A stretch of DNA of 64,000 nt from CADEDH01 sp039201605 (GCA_039201605.1 JBCCRO010000002.1:124001-188000); one strand, 5' to 3'. Positions 33,127 to 42,883 are shown, counted from the stretch's first letter. Notes: generated from the sequence alone by a model not told the origin. A program made the numbers and translations.

Positions 33127-34962
33127 TCAGCCCCGTTCCTCGAGCTCCTCGCTGAGGGCAAGCCACCGCTCCTCGGCGGCGTCGAGCTCGGCCTGTCGTT
33201 CGCTCAGCTCGGCCCCGAGCCGGTGGAGCTCGGCATGGTCGTCTCCCGCCACCAGCAGGGCGTCGTTCAGCTTGGCCACCTTGCCCTCCAGGCGGGCCAC
33301 CGTCTTCTCCGCCGTCCGCAGCTCGTGGCTGATCGTCGAGGCCGAGCGGCCCCCCGTCCGTCCCTGGCGGCGACCGTCCTCGCCGCCGGGGGCGCCGTCA
33401 CCGCCTGGGCCACGGGTACCGGCGCCGCCCACGGCGCGGTGGTCGCTGGCCGAGGTGGCCCGACGGCTCGACGCCGTGGCCAGCTGCGCGGACTCCCAGG
33501 CGGCGTAGCCGCCGGGATGCCGCCCGGCCGAGCCCCGACCGTCGAGCACGACGACGTCCTCCACCGTGCGTTCGAGGAAGGCCCGATCGTGGCTGACGAC
33601 GATGAGGGTCCCCGGCCACTCGTCGAGGAAATCCTCCACCGCCCGCAGCGTGTCGAGATCGAGGTCGTTCGTCGGCTCGTCGAGCAGGAGCACGTTGGGC
33701 TGGGCCGACAGGACGAGCACGAGCTGGAGTCGGCGCCGCTCGCCGCCCGACAGCAACCGGACCGGGGCCCACTGGGTGTCGTCGTCGAACCAGAAGCTCT
33801 CCATCAGCCGCTTGTCGTACCAACTGATGTCCCGCTTGCCGCCGGTGATCACCTCCCGCACCCGGGCCTCCGGGTCGAGGGTGACCCCCAGCTGGTCGTG
33901 GTAGCCGAGGCGGACGGTCGAGCCGTAGTCGACCTCGCCCTCGGCCGGTTCGAGCCGCTTGGCGATGATGTCGAGCAGCGTCGACTTGCCCGAGCCGTTG
34001 AGCCCCACCACGCCCAGGCGTTCCCCCGGACCGATCAGCAGATCGACGCCGCGGAACAGCCACCGGGGATCGGTGTCGCCCCCGTCCCCGCCGGCGCCGG
34101 TGCGGTCGAGGTCGTGGGCGTGACCGACCCCGTGGAGATCGATCACCTTGTCGCCCAGCCGGGGCATCTCGACGTGCAGGTTCAGGTCGCCCTGACGGGC
34201 GGCGCGGGAGGCTTCGTGCTCGACGACGGCGGTGGCCCGGGCGATGTGGGCCTTGTTCTTCGAGGTCCGGGCCGGGGCGCCCCGCCGGAGCCAGGCCAGC
34301 TCGCGCTTGGCCAGCGAGCGACGGACCTGCTCGGCCTTGGCCTCGTGGGCCTCACGGGTGGCCTTGCCGTCGAGGTAGGCGTCGTAGCCGCCCTCGTGGA
34401 CGTGGGCCTTGCCCCGGTCGAGCTCGACCACCCGATTGACGACGCGGTTCAGCAGGTGACGGTCGTGGGCCACCACCAGCAACCCGCCTGCGAAGGCGGC
34501 CAGCCGCTCCTCCAGCCACTTGATGGCGCTGATGTCGAGATGGTTGGTCGGCTCGTCGAGGATCAGGAGGTCGGCGTCGGCCACCAAGACCTGGGCCAGG
34601 GCCACCCGTCGGGCCTCGCCTCCCGAGAGTTCCTCGGTACGGGCGTCGAGCTTGGCCCCCATCCCGAGGCGGTCGAGGATGGCCTCGGTCTCCCAGCTCT
34701 CGCCGACCGCCTCCCGGACCGTCCCCGACGGCAGCCGGACATCCTGGTCGAGGATGGCGACCGAGGCCGCGTTCGACCGGCGGATCTCTCCCGACTCGGG
34801 GGTGAGGGTGCCCGCCAGCACCCGCAGCAGGGTCGACTTGCCGGTGCCGTTGATGCCGACGAGGCCCACCCGATCACCGGTGGCCACCGTCAGGGTCACG
34901 TCGCGCAGCAGGTCTCGCTCGGGACGGGTGACCGTCACCTTCACCACGTCGATCAGGATCAC
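33127..34962 (-). CDS. ABC-F family ATP-binding protein (Uup/EttA-like)
   Basis: The 611 residues hold two ABC ATPase domains without membrane parts. Domain 1 has GINGTGKSTLLR, LSGGEARRVALAQVL and LILDEPTNHLDI; domain 2 has GLNGSGKSTLLDI, LSGGERRRLQLVLVL and LLLDEPTNDLDL. The linker carries the charged region ELAWLRRGAPARTSKNKAHI typical of Uup. A Gly/Arg-rich spacer and a C-terminal coiled coil (LRTAEKTVARLEGKVAKL) follow, as in Uup, which works on ribosomes or branched DNA. TACCGT on the complement (34970-34975) ends 7 nt before the GTG start. Confidence 0.93.
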   Translation of the reverse strand: MILIDVVKVTVTRPERDLLRDVTLTVATGDRVGLVGINGTGKSTLLRVLAGTLTPESGEIRRSNAASVAILDQDVRLPSGTVREAVGESWETEAILDRLGMGAKLDARTEELSGGEARRVALAQVLVADADLLILDEPTNHLDISAIKWLEERLAAFAGGLLVVAHDRHLLNRVVNRVVELDRGKAHVHEGGYDAYLDGKATREAHEAKAEQVRRSLAKRELAWLRRGAPARTSKNKAHIARATAVVEHEASRAARQGDLNLHVEMPRLGDKVIDLHGVGHAHDLDRTGAGGDGGDTDPRWLFRGVDLLIGPGERLGVVGLNGSGKSTLLDIIAKRLEPAEGEVDYGSTVRLGYHDQLGVTLDPEARVREVITGGKRDISWYDKRLMESFWFDDDTQWAPVRLLSGGERRRLQLVLVLSAQPNVLLLDEPTNDLDLDTLRAVEDFLDEWPGTLIVVSHDRAFLERTVEDVVVLDGRGSAGRHPGGYAAWESAQLATASSRRATSASDHRAVGGAGTRGPGGDGAPGGEDGRRQGRTGGRSASTISHELRTAEKTVARLEGKVAKLNDALLVAGDDHAELHRLGAELSERQAELDAAEERWLALSEELEERG

Positions 34963-35011
34963 GGCACGAACGGTACTGGCCTCGAACCCCGGTGGCTGCC
35001 GTCGAAGGCCC

Positions 35012-35836
35012 CTACCCGATGGGCGGACGTTCGTAGACCGAGATGTGGCGGTCGTCGTCGGGGCGATGGGGGGTGCCGCGCCAGTCGGCGACGCGCTCTC
35101 GCAGGGTGAGACCGGCGGTGTCGGCGAAGGTGTCGATCTGGTCGGGGGTGGCCCAGCACAGTCGCCAGGGACGGACGACGATGCCGTCGTCGCCGATCTC
35201 GGTGTGCTGCCCGCGGATCACCTGCCGCGTCGGGTCGACCCCGGTGCCGATCACGGTCACCACCCCGTCGACCACGCCCCGGAGGCCTGCGGCTCGGCCG
35301 GCGTCGGCGGTGAGGGTGCTCAGATCGAGGGCCTCGATGATCAGCACACCGCCGGGGGCCAGCACCGCGGCCACCTGCCCCAGGGCGGTGGCCTGAGCTT
35401 CGGCCGACGGCAGGTTGAACAGCGTGTTGAAGGCGAGCAGGGCGGCGCCGAACCCGCCGTCGGGGGCGAAGGGCAGCGCCGCCATGTCGGCCTGGACCAG
35501 GCGCAGCCGAGCGGGCAGGCCCCGGTCGTGGCAGCGGCCCAACATGGCGGCCGAGGCGTCGAGGCCGACGACGTCGAGCCCGCGGGTGACCAACGGGCGG
35601 GCCAGCCGTCCGGTGCCGCTGCCGAGTTCGAGCACGGTGGGGGCCACGGTGCGGGCGGCGACGAAATCGGCCGTCGCCTCGGCGTCGGTCACCCCGTCGT
35701 ACCAACGGTCGTAGACCTCGGCGAAGGCCTCGCCGTAGGCGTCGGGACGCAGCTCGGCCGCCGTCGACCCGGCGACCGGGTGCGGCGTCGTCCCCTCCCC
35801 GGATGCCGGCTCGCCGCCGCTGTCCTCCGAGGTCAT
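35012..35836 (-). CDS. Class I SAM-dependent methyltransferase
   Basis: The 274-residue protein has a Rossmann fold with VLELGSGTGRLARPL (motif I), VVGLDASAAML, VQADMAALPF and VLAPGGVLIIEA. The end RHISVYERPP is typical of small-molecule or sugar methyltransferases; the substrate cannot be told. The first 30 residues look disordered. TAGCCT on the complement (35843-35848) ends 6 nt before the ATG, and a 14-bp inverted-repeat half-site lies directly upstream, within the promoter spacer. Confidence 0.85.
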   Translation of the reverse strand: MTSEDSGGEPASGEGTTPHPVAGSTAAELRPDAYGEAFAEVYDRWYDGVTDAEATADFVAARTVAPTVLELGSGTGRLARPLVTRGLDVVGLDASAAMLGRCHDRGLPARLRLVQADMAALPFAPDGGFGAALLAFNTLFNLPSAEAQATALGQVAAVLAPGGVLIIEALDLSTLTADAGRAAGLRGVVDGVVTVIGTGVDPTRQVIRGQHTEIGDDGIVVRPWRLCWATPDQIDTFADTAGLTLRERVADWRGTPHRPDDDRHISVYERPPIG

Positions 35837-35848
35837 GACCCAAGGCTA

Positions 35849-36010
35849 GTGCCGCATCAGGCGACGTTCGGGTTGTCGACGCCGAGTCAGGTGCGTCGCT
35901 GGGAAGGACGCGGGAGCCGAGGTCACTTGTGAGCGTGGGCGAGGTGACGAGGACGCAGCCGGCGGCGCACCTGGCCGGCGGAACAGCGCACAGGTTGCCT
36001 GATGCGGCAC
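35849..36010. promoter_or_regulatory. 14-bp inverted repeat spanning a divergent intergenic region
   Basis: GTGCCGCATCAGGC (35849-35862) is exactly the reverse complement of 35997-36010. One half touches the -10 element of the methyltransferase gene; the other lies 65 bp before the start of the membrane protein gene. It could be a pair of operator half-sites allowing a loop, or the ends of a 162-bp miniature element. Confidence 0.5.
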
Positions 36011-36075
36011 CGGTCCCCTCGACGGCTCCCCCCGTGTGGTGGGATGCCGAGGCAACGCCGCCGGTTCGGGTGAGA

Positions 36076-36933
36076 ATGGGGGCGGTGTTGGGCCGGGACG
36101 TCGAGCCGATCGCGAACAAGCCGCTGGGAATCATCGACCTGCTCGATGGTTCCTTCGCCGCCCTGCGCCAACGGGCCCGGGTGCTGGTGATCATCGTGGC
36201 CGGGCTGGCCGTGCCCAGCTCGCTGTTGCAGGGGTGGGTGACCCGCAACGATCTGGGCGGCGCCAGCTTCGGCGAGCTGCTGAGCGATCCCGCCCTGGCC
36301 GAAGAGGCGTCGTCGCCGACGGCGGCCTACGACGCCGAGTTCTTCCTGTCCCAGATCCTCCTCATGTTCGTCACCGCCGTCACCGGCGTCGGGGTGGCCT
36401 GGGTCATCAACGCCTGGTTCGAAGGTCGGGACCCGGGCGCCCTCGACGCCCTCCGGTTCACCCTGCGGCGGGCGGGTGCGATCATCGTTGCCTTCGTCGT
36501 CATCCATCTGCTGCAGCTGCTCGGCATGATCCTGCTCCTGATCCCGGGCCTCGTGCTGGTGGTGCTGAGTTCGCTCACCTCGCCGGTGCTGGCGATCGAG
36601 GGTCTCGGGCCGATCGCCTCGATGCGTCGGTCGTGGGAACTGACGCGGCGTCGGGCGGGGCCGGTGGTGATCGTGTTGATGCTGCTCTTTCTGGTGCAGC
36701 TGGGACTGTCCCAGGCCATCACCACCCTGCCCTCGACCGCCGCCCTTTTCGTCGGGCTCGATCGGGCCTGGCCGCTGGTGTCGTTGTCGACGATGGTCAC
36801 CCAGCTGATCTTCCTTCCGGTCAACGCCGCCGCCATGGCCCTGCTCTACCTCGACATCCGCTTCCGGACCGAGGGGCTCGACCTGCGCCGCCGCATGTTC
36901 CTCGATCTGCCGCCGGTGGAGGGGACACCGTGA
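36076..36933 (+). CDS. Multi-span membrane protein (GPDPase membrane-domain-like)
   Basis: The protein has 285 residues with about six hydrophobic segments. ANKPLGIIDLLDGSFAALRQ at the start and VLAIEGLGPIASMRRSWEL later match the glycerophosphodiesterase membrane-domain/DUF7544 type. ATG 36076 is preferred because the upstream 49 residues of the frame (from 35929) look non-coding, but a GTG at 36085 cannot be excluded. It heads an operon in which each start overlaps the previous stop: DUF4129, DUF4350, MoxR and DUF58. In many actinobacteria this group acts on surface or spore-like development; its exact job is unknown. Confidence 0.8.
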   Translation: MGAVLGRDVEPIANKPLGIIDLLDGSFAALRQRARVLVIIVAGLAVPSSLLQGWVTRNDLGGASFGELLSDPALAEEASSPTAAYDAEFFLSQILLMFVTAVTGVGVAWVINAWFEGRDPGALDALRFTLRRAGAIIVAFVVIHLLQLLGMILLLIPGLVLVVLSSLTSPVLAIEGLGPIASMRRSWELTRRRAGPVVIVLMLLFLVQLGLSQAITTLPSTAALFVGLDRAWPLVSLSTMVTQLIFLPVNAAAMALLYLDIRFRTEGLDLRRRMFLDLPPVEGTP

Positions 36934-37544
36934 CCGCGGTCGATCCCGACGAGGCCCGCGACGCCGCCGACGACATCCTCTCCGGCCGCGAGTACGCCGA
37001 GCAGCCCCAGAGCCTGGTGAGCAGGGCCCTGGAGTGGGTGTTCGGCCGCCTGGAGGACGTGCTGGCGGTGATCGCCGGCGGCGACCGTGGCGTGTTCATC
37101 GGCTACGCCGTCGTGGCCGTCGCCATCGTGGTGGCGCTGTACTTCCTCATCCGGGTGATGCCCCGCCGCCGGGTCCGCATCGACGACGCACCGGCGACCG
37201 TGACCACCGAACTCGTCGAGCGGGCCGATCGCGACGCCTGGCTGGCCCGAGCGGCGGCGGCCGAGTCCGAGGGGCGGTGGGATGATGCCGTCCACGCCCG
37301 CTACCGGGCCCTGACCGAGGGCCTGGCCGACGCCGACCGACTCTCCCCCGAGCCCTCCGCCACCGCCTCGGAACACCGTCGCCGCTTCGCCGACGACGAC
37401 GCCGAGCAGCCGGTCAGTGTCGCCACCTTCGACCGGACGACGGGCCGCTACGAGCAGGTGTGGTTCGGGGCCGACCCGGCCGACCGCACCGACGTCGCCG
37501 ATGCCTCGGCCGCCGACGACGAGTTGCTGGGGCGCGGTCGATGA
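36930..37544 (+). CDS. DUF4129 domain protein
   Basis: The 204 residues contain an N-terminal amphipathic region, a single membrane helix (FIGYAVVAVAIVVALYFLIRV) and the C-terminal DUF4129 domain WLARAAAAESEGRWDDAVHARYRALTEGL, which resembles a small helical/TPR-like unit. DUF4129 proteins are regular partners of MoxR-DUF58 systems. GTG 36930 overlaps the upstream stop. Confidence 0.85.
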   Translation: MTAVDPDEARDAADDILSGREYAEQPQSLVSRALEWVFGRLEDVLAVIAGGDRGVFIGYAVVAVAIVVALYFLIRVMPRRRVRIDDAPATVTTELVERADRDAWLARAAAAESEGRWDDAVHARYRALTEGLADADRLSPEPSATASEHRRRFADDDAEQPVSVATFDRTTGRYEQVWFGADPADRTDVADASAADDELLGRGR

Positions 37545-38653
37545 ACCGGCGTGGGGCCCTCTTCTGGGTGGCCTTCGGGCTGCTGCTGCTGGTGGTGGCC
37601 GGCTTGACGTCGACCGACCGCAACGAGACCGGTCGACCCCTCGACCCGACCTCGACCGACGGGCTGGGCACCCGGGCCCTGGTCGAGCTGCTCGAACGCT
37701 TCGACACCGAGGTCACCTTCGGGCTCCCGACCGAGGACACGACCGCCGTGCTGCTGCTCACCGATCAGCTGGGTGAGGCCGAGCGGGTCGATCTGGCGGC
37801 CTGGGTCGACGACGGCGGCTGGGCGGTGGTGACCGACCTGGCCTCCGACCTCGGGCCCGAGCGGGGCCTGGCCGCCAACCGACGGGACACCCTGTCCTCG
37901 GGAACCTGCACGATCCCGTCCCTCACCGGGCTGACCCTCGTCGGCGGCACCTTCCTGCTCCTCGACGACGCCGGTGCCGCCGACACCTGCTTCGATCAGC
38001 CCCTGGCCGCCTACCTGGTGGTCGACGACGTCGGCGCCGGCCGGGTCGTGCAGCTCGGCACCGGCGTGCCGCTCACCAACCAGTACCTGGGTGAGGCCGA
38101 CAACGCCGTGCTCGTCACCGAGCTGCTGCTCAACCTCCCCGACGGCGACGACCGTTCGGTGGCCGTCATCTACGAGCCGGTGGTGAGCGGGGGTGGGCAG
38201 TCGCTGCTCGACCTGGTGCCGTCGTCGGCCCGGTGGACGGCGGCCCAGCTGGCGGTGGCCTTCGGCCTCTACGCCTTCTGGCGGGCCCGCCGTTTCGGCC
38301 GGCCGGTCACCGAGCCGTCGCCGGTGAAGCTCCCGGGTTCGCTTCTGGTTCGGGCCACCGGAGAGCTGTCCCGCCGGGCCCACGGTCACGGCGCCGCCCA
38401 CGCCACGGTGCGGGCCGAGCACGACCGTCGGCTCCGGGAACGGCTGAAGCTCCCGCCTGAGCTGCCGGGCCCAGCCCTGATCGACACGGTGGCCAGCGCG
38501 GCCGAGATCGACCCCGCCACCGTCGCCCGCAGCCTGGAGGGTCGACCGACGGCCGACAAGGACGAGCTGCTCGCCCTCGTCGCCGCCGTCGATTCCGTCA
38601 CCGCCGGCCTCGATCGGGTCGAAGAACGCCAACGGCAAGGAGAACCCACGTGA
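37541..38653 (+). CDS. DUF4350 domain protein
   Basis: The 370-residue protein has a short N-terminal membrane helix (GALFWVAFGLLLLVVAGLTS), an extracytoplasmic DUF4350 domain (GTRALVELLERFDTEVTFG, VDDGGWAVVTDLASDLG), and a second membrane helix near residue 235 (LAVAFGLYAFWRARRFGRP), then a cytoplasmic helical end. DUF4350 lies in the same operons as MoxR ATPases. ATG 37541 overlaps the previous stop (ATGA). Confidence 0.87.
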   Translation: MNRRGALFWVAFGLLLLVVAGLTSTDRNETGRPLDPTSTDGLGTRALVELLERFDTEVTFGLPTEDTTAVLLLTDQLGEAERVDLAAWVDDGGWAVVTDLASDLGPERGLAANRRDTLSSGTCTIPSLTGLTLVGGTFLLLDDAGAADTCFDQPLAAYLVVDDVGAGRVVQLGTGVPLTNQYLGEADNAVLVTELLLNLPDGDDRSVAVIYEPVVSGGGQSLLDLVPSSARWTAAQLAVAFGLYAFWRARRFGRPVTEPSPVKLPGSLLVRATGELSRRAHGHGAAHATVRAEHDRRLRERLKLPPELPGPALIDTVASAAEIDPATVARSLEGRPTADKDELLALVAAVDSVTAGLDRVEERQRQGEPT

Positions 38654-39738
38654 CCGACCACCCGCCTCCCCAGCCGCCCTCGGTCCCGACCGAGCCGCCG
38701 ACGGCCGCCGCGCCGCCCGGTGCTGCGGTGCCGCCGTCCGCTGCGATGCCGACCCCGGCGGGCCGGCCGGTCGCCGGCGGTGTCGACCGAGCCGCCGCCG
38801 ACCCGGTCCACGCCCGGTTCCTGGCGCTGCGCGACGAGGTGGGCAAGGTGGTCGTCGGCCAATCGCAGGTGTTGTCGGGGATGCTGTGCGCCATCCTGGC
38901 CGAAGGGCACGTCCTGCTCGAAGGCGTGCCCGGCGTGGCCAAGACCCTGCTGGTGAAGTCGTTGGCCACCGCCCTGCAGCTCGACACCGCCCGCATCCAG
39001 TTCACCCCCGACCTGATGCCGTCCGACGTGATGGGTCAGATGGTGTTCGACCAGGGCAACTTCCGCTTCCGCCCCGGACCGGTATTCACCAACATCGTCC
39101 TGGCCGACGAGATCAACCGGACCCCGCCCAAGACGCAGGCCGCCCTGCTGGAGGCGATGGAGGAGGGGCAGGTGTCGATCGACGGCGAGCCCCGCCCCCT
39201 GGCCGAAACCTTCGTCGTCATCGCCACCCAGAACCCGATCGAGTACGAGGGCACCTACCCCCTGCCCGAGGCCCAGCTCGACCGGTTCCTGCTGAAGCTC
39301 GTCGTCGACTACCCGAGCGCCACCGAGGAGTTGGAGGTCGTCCGCCGCCACCACCACGGCCTCGACCCCCACGACCCGGCAGCGGCCGGCGTGCGGCCGG
39401 TGGCCGACGCCGCCACCCTGGCTGAGGCCCGCCGTCAGGTGGCGGCCCTCACCGTCACCGATCCCGTCCTGCAGTACGTGGTCGATCTGGTCCGGGCCAC
39501 CCGCAGCTCGCCGTCGCTGTCGCTCGGCGTGTCGCCCCGCGGTGCGGCGGCCCTGCTCAAGGCGTCCAAGGCCTGGGCCTGGTTGAGCGGCCGCGACTTC
39601 GTCACCCCCGACGAGGTGAAGGTGATGGTGTCGCCCACGCTGCGCCATCGGGTGCTGGTGCGCCCCGAGCTGGAGATCGAGGGGATCGACGCCGATCGGG
39701 TGTTGGCCGGCATCGTGGCCCAGGTGCCCGCTCCGTGA
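38650..39738 (+). CDS. MoxR-type AAA+ ATPase
   Basis: The 362 residues comprise a disordered Pro/Ala-rich start (to about 50), then the MoxR ATPase: Walker A EGVPGVAKTLLVKSLA, FTPDLMPSDVMG, Walker B IVLADEINRTPPKTQAALLEAMEE, sensor 1 FVVIATQNPIEYEGTYPLPEAQLDRF and the lid helices (SPSLSLGVSPRGAAALLKAS). MoxR proteins act with DUF58/VWA partners as chaperone-like ATPases. The GTG start overlaps the DUF4350 stop. Confidence 0.95.
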   Translation: MTDHPPPQPPSVPTEPPTAAAPPGAAVPPSAAMPTPAGRPVAGGVDRAAADPVHARFLALRDEVGKVVVGQSQVLSGMLCAILAEGHVLLEGVPGVAKTLLVKSLATALQLDTARIQFTPDLMPSDVMGQMVFDQGNFRFRPGPVFTNIVLADEINRTPPKTQAALLEAMEEGQVSIDGEPRPLAETFVVIATQNPIEYEGTYPLPEAQLDRFLLKLVVDYPSATEELEVVRRHHHGLDPHDPAAAGVRPVADAATLAEARRQVAALTVTDPVLQYVVDLVRATRSSPSLSLGVSPRGAAALLKASKAWAWLSGRDFVTPDEVKVMVSPTLRHRVLVRPELEIEGIDADRVLAGIVAQVPAP

Positions 39739-41087
39739 CCTGGCCCGTCCCCGCCCGACGCCTGGCGGTGGTGGCGGCGGTGGCGACCGTCGCCCTGTGG
39801 TTGCTGCCCGAGTTCGGGGTGACCTCACTGCGCTGGTTCGAGGTCGACAACCGCTTCCTGGTGGTCAACGCCGTGCTGTTGGCGGTGGTCGTCGCCGACC
39901 TGCTCTCGGCCCCCGGGCCCCGGTCGATGGCGATCAGCCGGAACCATCCCCGGGCGGTGACCTTGGCCCAGGAGACGTCGCTGGCGTGGGAGGTCGAAGC
40001 GCCCCCGGCCCGACGGTGGGGGAGGATGAGCCGGGTCCTGCTCGCCGACGAGTTGGCTCCGTCGCTCCAGGCCTCCACCCGGCGGGTCGAGGTGGAGGTG
40101 CCGAGGCGGGGCACGGCGACCGCCACCGTTCCCCTCACCCCCACCCGGCGGGGACGGTTCGAGCCCCAGGAACTGGTCGTCCGCACCTCCGGGCCGCTCG
40201 GCCTGATGCACAAGCAGCATCGCCGCCACACCCCGACCACGCTAAAGGTGCTGCCGCCCTTCCGTTCGGCCCGCGACGCCGAGCTGGCCATCCGCCGGGC
40301 CCGGATCCTGGATGCCGGCCTTCGCTCGGCGGCCGGACGGGGCGGCGGGACCGAGTTCGACAGCATGCGGGAGCTGACCCCCGACGACGAGACCCGTCGG
40401 ATCGACTGGGCCGCCACCGCCCGGTCGCAGCGGCCGATCGTCCGCACCTACCGGGCCGAGCGCAACCAGACCGTGCTGTGCCTCCTCGACTCCGGTCGGA
40501 CCATGGCCGGCCGGGTGCAGGGCGTGCCCCGACTCGAGTTCGCCATGGACGGGGCCATGCTGCTGGCCGAACTGGCGACGGCGCTGGGCGACCGGGTGGG
40601 GTTGATGGCCTACGACCAGGAGGTCACCACCTCGATCCAGCCCTCGAACCGGAGGTCCCAACGGGCCACGATCAGCGAGCGGCTGTTCGATCTGGAACCG
40701 GCCCTGGCCGAATCCAACCACCACCTCGCCGTCAACCACGTGCTGAGCCGGTTCCGTCGGCGGAGCCTCCTGGTGCTGATGACCGAGCTGGTCACCGAGC
40801 CGGTCGAGCAGTTCCTCCTCCCCGCCCTGCCCCTCCTGATCCGCACCCACGTGGTGGTGGTCGCCGCCGTCCGGGATCCCGACGTCGCCTACTGGTCGCA
40901 CACCACCACCGGCGACGAGGACGGCGCCTTCCTCCGGGCCTCGGCCATCTCCGCCCTGGCCGAACGGGAGCGACTGGCAGCCCGCCTCCGCGGGTTGGGT
41001 ACGGTGGTCGTCGATGCCGAGCCCGACGACTTCGCCCGAGCCCTCGGCGACACCTACCTCGACGCCAAGGCCCGCGGTCGCCTGTAG
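39735..41087 (+). CDS. DUF58 domain protein (VWA-like partner of MoxR)
   Basis: The 450 residues include two N-terminal hydrophobic segments (LAVVAAVATVALWLLPEF and FLVVNAVLLAVVVADLLS), a beta-rich extracytoplasmic-type region, and the DUF58 core: FDSMRELTPDDETRRIDWAA with the RxxDW motif, then a VWA-like domain (VLCLLDSGRTMAG, EFAMDGAMLLAELA). The GTG start overlaps the moxR stop. It ends the five-gene operon. Confidence 0.92.
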   Translation: MTWPVPARRLAVVAAVATVALWLLPEFGVTSLRWFEVDNRFLVVNAVLLAVVVADLLSAPGPRSMAISRNHPRAVTLAQETSLAWEVEAPPARRWGRMSRVLLADELAPSLQASTRRVEVEVPRRGTATATVPLTPTRRGRFEPQELVVRTSGPLGLMHKQHRRHTPTTLKVLPPFRSARDAELAIRRARILDAGLRSAAGRGGGTEFDSMRELTPDDETRRIDWAATARSQRPIVRTYRAERNQTVLCLLDSGRTMAGRVQGVPRLEFAMDGAMLLAELATALGDRVGLMAYDQEVTTSIQPSNRRSQRATISERLFDLEPALAESNHHLAVNHVLSRFRRRSLLVLMTELVTEPVEQFLLPALPLLIRTHVVVVAAVRDPDVAYWSHTTTGDEDGAFLRASAISALAERERLAARLRGLGTVVVDAEPDDFARALGDTYLDAKARGRL

Positions 41088-41147
41088 CGATCGGTTCGGG
41101 GCCGGTCGGCGTCGCTCCCCGAGCGCGCCGGGGCCCGTCGGGGGGCC

Positions 41148-42779
41148 GTGCCGGTGAGCGCCTCGGACGCCGGTCTGCACCGACGCCTGGTCGCCGCCCT
41201 CGACGGCCACGGGGTCGACACGTTGTTCGGCGTTCCCGGCGGTGGGCCCAACCTCGATGTGGTCGGGGCCGCAACCGCCGTCGGGCACCGGTTCGTCCTC
41301 GCCCACACCGAGACGGCGGCCGCCATCATGGCCTCCACCCACGGCCTGCTGACCGGTGCCCCGACGGGGGTGGTGGTGACCCGGGGGCCCGGCGCGGCGT
41401 CGGCGGTGAACGGGGCGGCCCAGGCCACCCTCGATCGGGCGCCGCTGGTGATCGTCACCGATTGCGTGCCGGCCGCCACCGCCGAGCGGGTGGCCCACCA
41501 GCGACTCGACCAGCGGACGATGTTGGCGCCCGCGGTCAAGGTGTCGGCCACGGTGTCCGACCGGTGGTCCGACCAGGAGTTGATCGCCGTGATCGGCGAG
41601 GCGTGTAGGTGGCCCTTCGGGGCCGTCCACCTCGACTACGACCCGACGGCCGACGTCCACCCGCCGACGGGCGGCGTTCGCTCGGTAGCCCCGTCCGGGT
41701 CCACGGACGACGCCGCGCTGGATGCCGCCCGGTCGCGCTTCGCCGCCGCTCGCCGGCCGGTGGTGGTGGCCGGGGTGGAGGCGGCGGCCACCGCACCGTC
41801 GGTCGGTCCGCTGCTGGCCCGGTTCGGCTGTCCGGTGCTCACCACCTACCAGGCCGTCGGCCTGGTGCCGACCGAGGGCCCCAACGCCGCCGGACTGTTC
41901 ACCAACGCCGCCAGCGAACGCCCCCTGCTCGACGAGGCCGATCTCATCGTCGTCGTCGGCCTCGACCCGGTCGAGCCCGTCCCGGCGCCGTGGTCCTACG
42001 ACGCCGACGTCGTTCGCCTCTCCTCCCAGCCTCTGGCCGACCCCTACCACCCGATCACCCACGATCTCGTCGGCGAGCTGCCGACGCTGGTCGAACGGTT
42101 GCTGGACCGCCCGGCCGCCGACGGTGCCGGCGCCTGGGACCCGGCAGCGGGGGCCATCCACCGGGAGTCGGTGCGGGTCGCGCTGCGAGCGGCTCCCGCC
42201 CCCGAGCCCGGGGGGTTCGGCCCGCTACAGCTCGTCGATGCCGCCGTCCCCACCGCTGACCGGTTCGGGACGGTCACCGTCGACGCCGGGGCCCACTTCC
42301 TGGCCATCATGCCGCTGTGGCCGGTGGTCGAACCTCTGCGGCTCCTGATCTCCAACGGTCTGGCCACGATGGGCTACGCCCTGCCCGCCGCCATCGGCGC
42401 GGCGCTGGCCCGCCCCGGCGAGGCCGTGTTGGCGCTCACCGGTGACGGTGGGCTCTCGATGGCGGTGGCCGAGTTGGAGACGGTGGCCCGTCTCGACCTG
42501 CCGATCACGGTCGTCGTGTTCAACGACGCCGCATTGAGCCTGATCGAGATCAAGCAGGGGGCGGACCACGGCGGCCCCGATGCCGTCCGCTACGGGGCGA
42601 TCGATTTCGCCGCCGTGGCCCGGGGACTGGGCCTCACGGCGACCACGGTCCACACCGCCGACGAGCTCGGCGCCGCGCTGGAGCGCGCGTCGAGCCGGGG
42701 CGTCAGCGGCGGACACCTGATCGACGCCCGTATCGATCCCACGCCGTACCGCCACCTGCTCACGGTCACCCGCGGTTGA
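41148..42779 (+). CDS. TPP-dependent enzyme (acetolactate synthase-like decarboxylase family)
   Basis: The 543 residues form the three TPP domains. The PYR domain begins near residue 10 (LVAALDGHGVDTLFGVPGGG) with the catalytic Glu55 in LAHTETAAA; a central domain (RRPVVVAGVEAAATAPS) follows. The PP domain has NGLATMGYALPAAIGAALA and GDGGLSMAVAELETVARLDL with the Mg/TPP motif GDG...NDAAL. The enzyme could be an acetolactate synthase without its regulatory subunit, or a decarboxylase of 2-oxoacids such as benzoylformate or phosphonopyruvate. It precedes a PPOX-like gene by 104 nt. Confidence 0.85.
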   Translation: MPVSASDAGLHRRLVAALDGHGVDTLFGVPGGGPNLDVVGAATAVGHRFVLAHTETAAAIMASTHGLLTGAPTGVVVTRGPGAASAVNGAAQATLDRAPLVIVTDCVPAATAERVAHQRLDQRTMLAPAVKVSATVSDRWSDQELIAVIGEACRWPFGAVHLDYDPTADVHPPTGGVRSVAPSGSTDDAALDAARSRFAAARRPVVVAGVEAAATAPSVGPLLARFGCPVLTTYQAVGLVPTEGPNAAGLFTNAASERPLLDEADLIVVVGLDPVEPVPAPWSYDADVVRLSSQPLADPYHPITHDLVGELPTLVERLLDRPAADGAGAWDPAAGAIHRESVRVALRAAPAPEPGGFGPLQLVDAAVPTADRFGTVTVDAGAHFLAIMPLWPVVEPLRLLISNGLATMGYALPAAIGAALARPGEAVLALTGDGGLSMAVAELETVARLDLPITVVVFNDAALSLIEIKQGADHGGPDAVRYGAIDFAAVARGLGLTATTVHTADELGAALERASSRGVSGGHLIDARIDPTPYRHLLTVTRG

Positions 42780-42883
42780 TCGATCGGTGCGCCACCGTTT
42801 CTGACTCCGACCTGACGACCGCCTAGATTCGTCGCATCGGAGGGCGGCCGTCCCGGTCGCCCTCGCCAACGAGGGGGTTTGCC

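Noticed and set aside
35849..36010. Insertion sequence with terminal inverted repeats
   Set aside because: No transposase, no target duplication, and the ends match promoter positions; kept only as a regulatory candidate.
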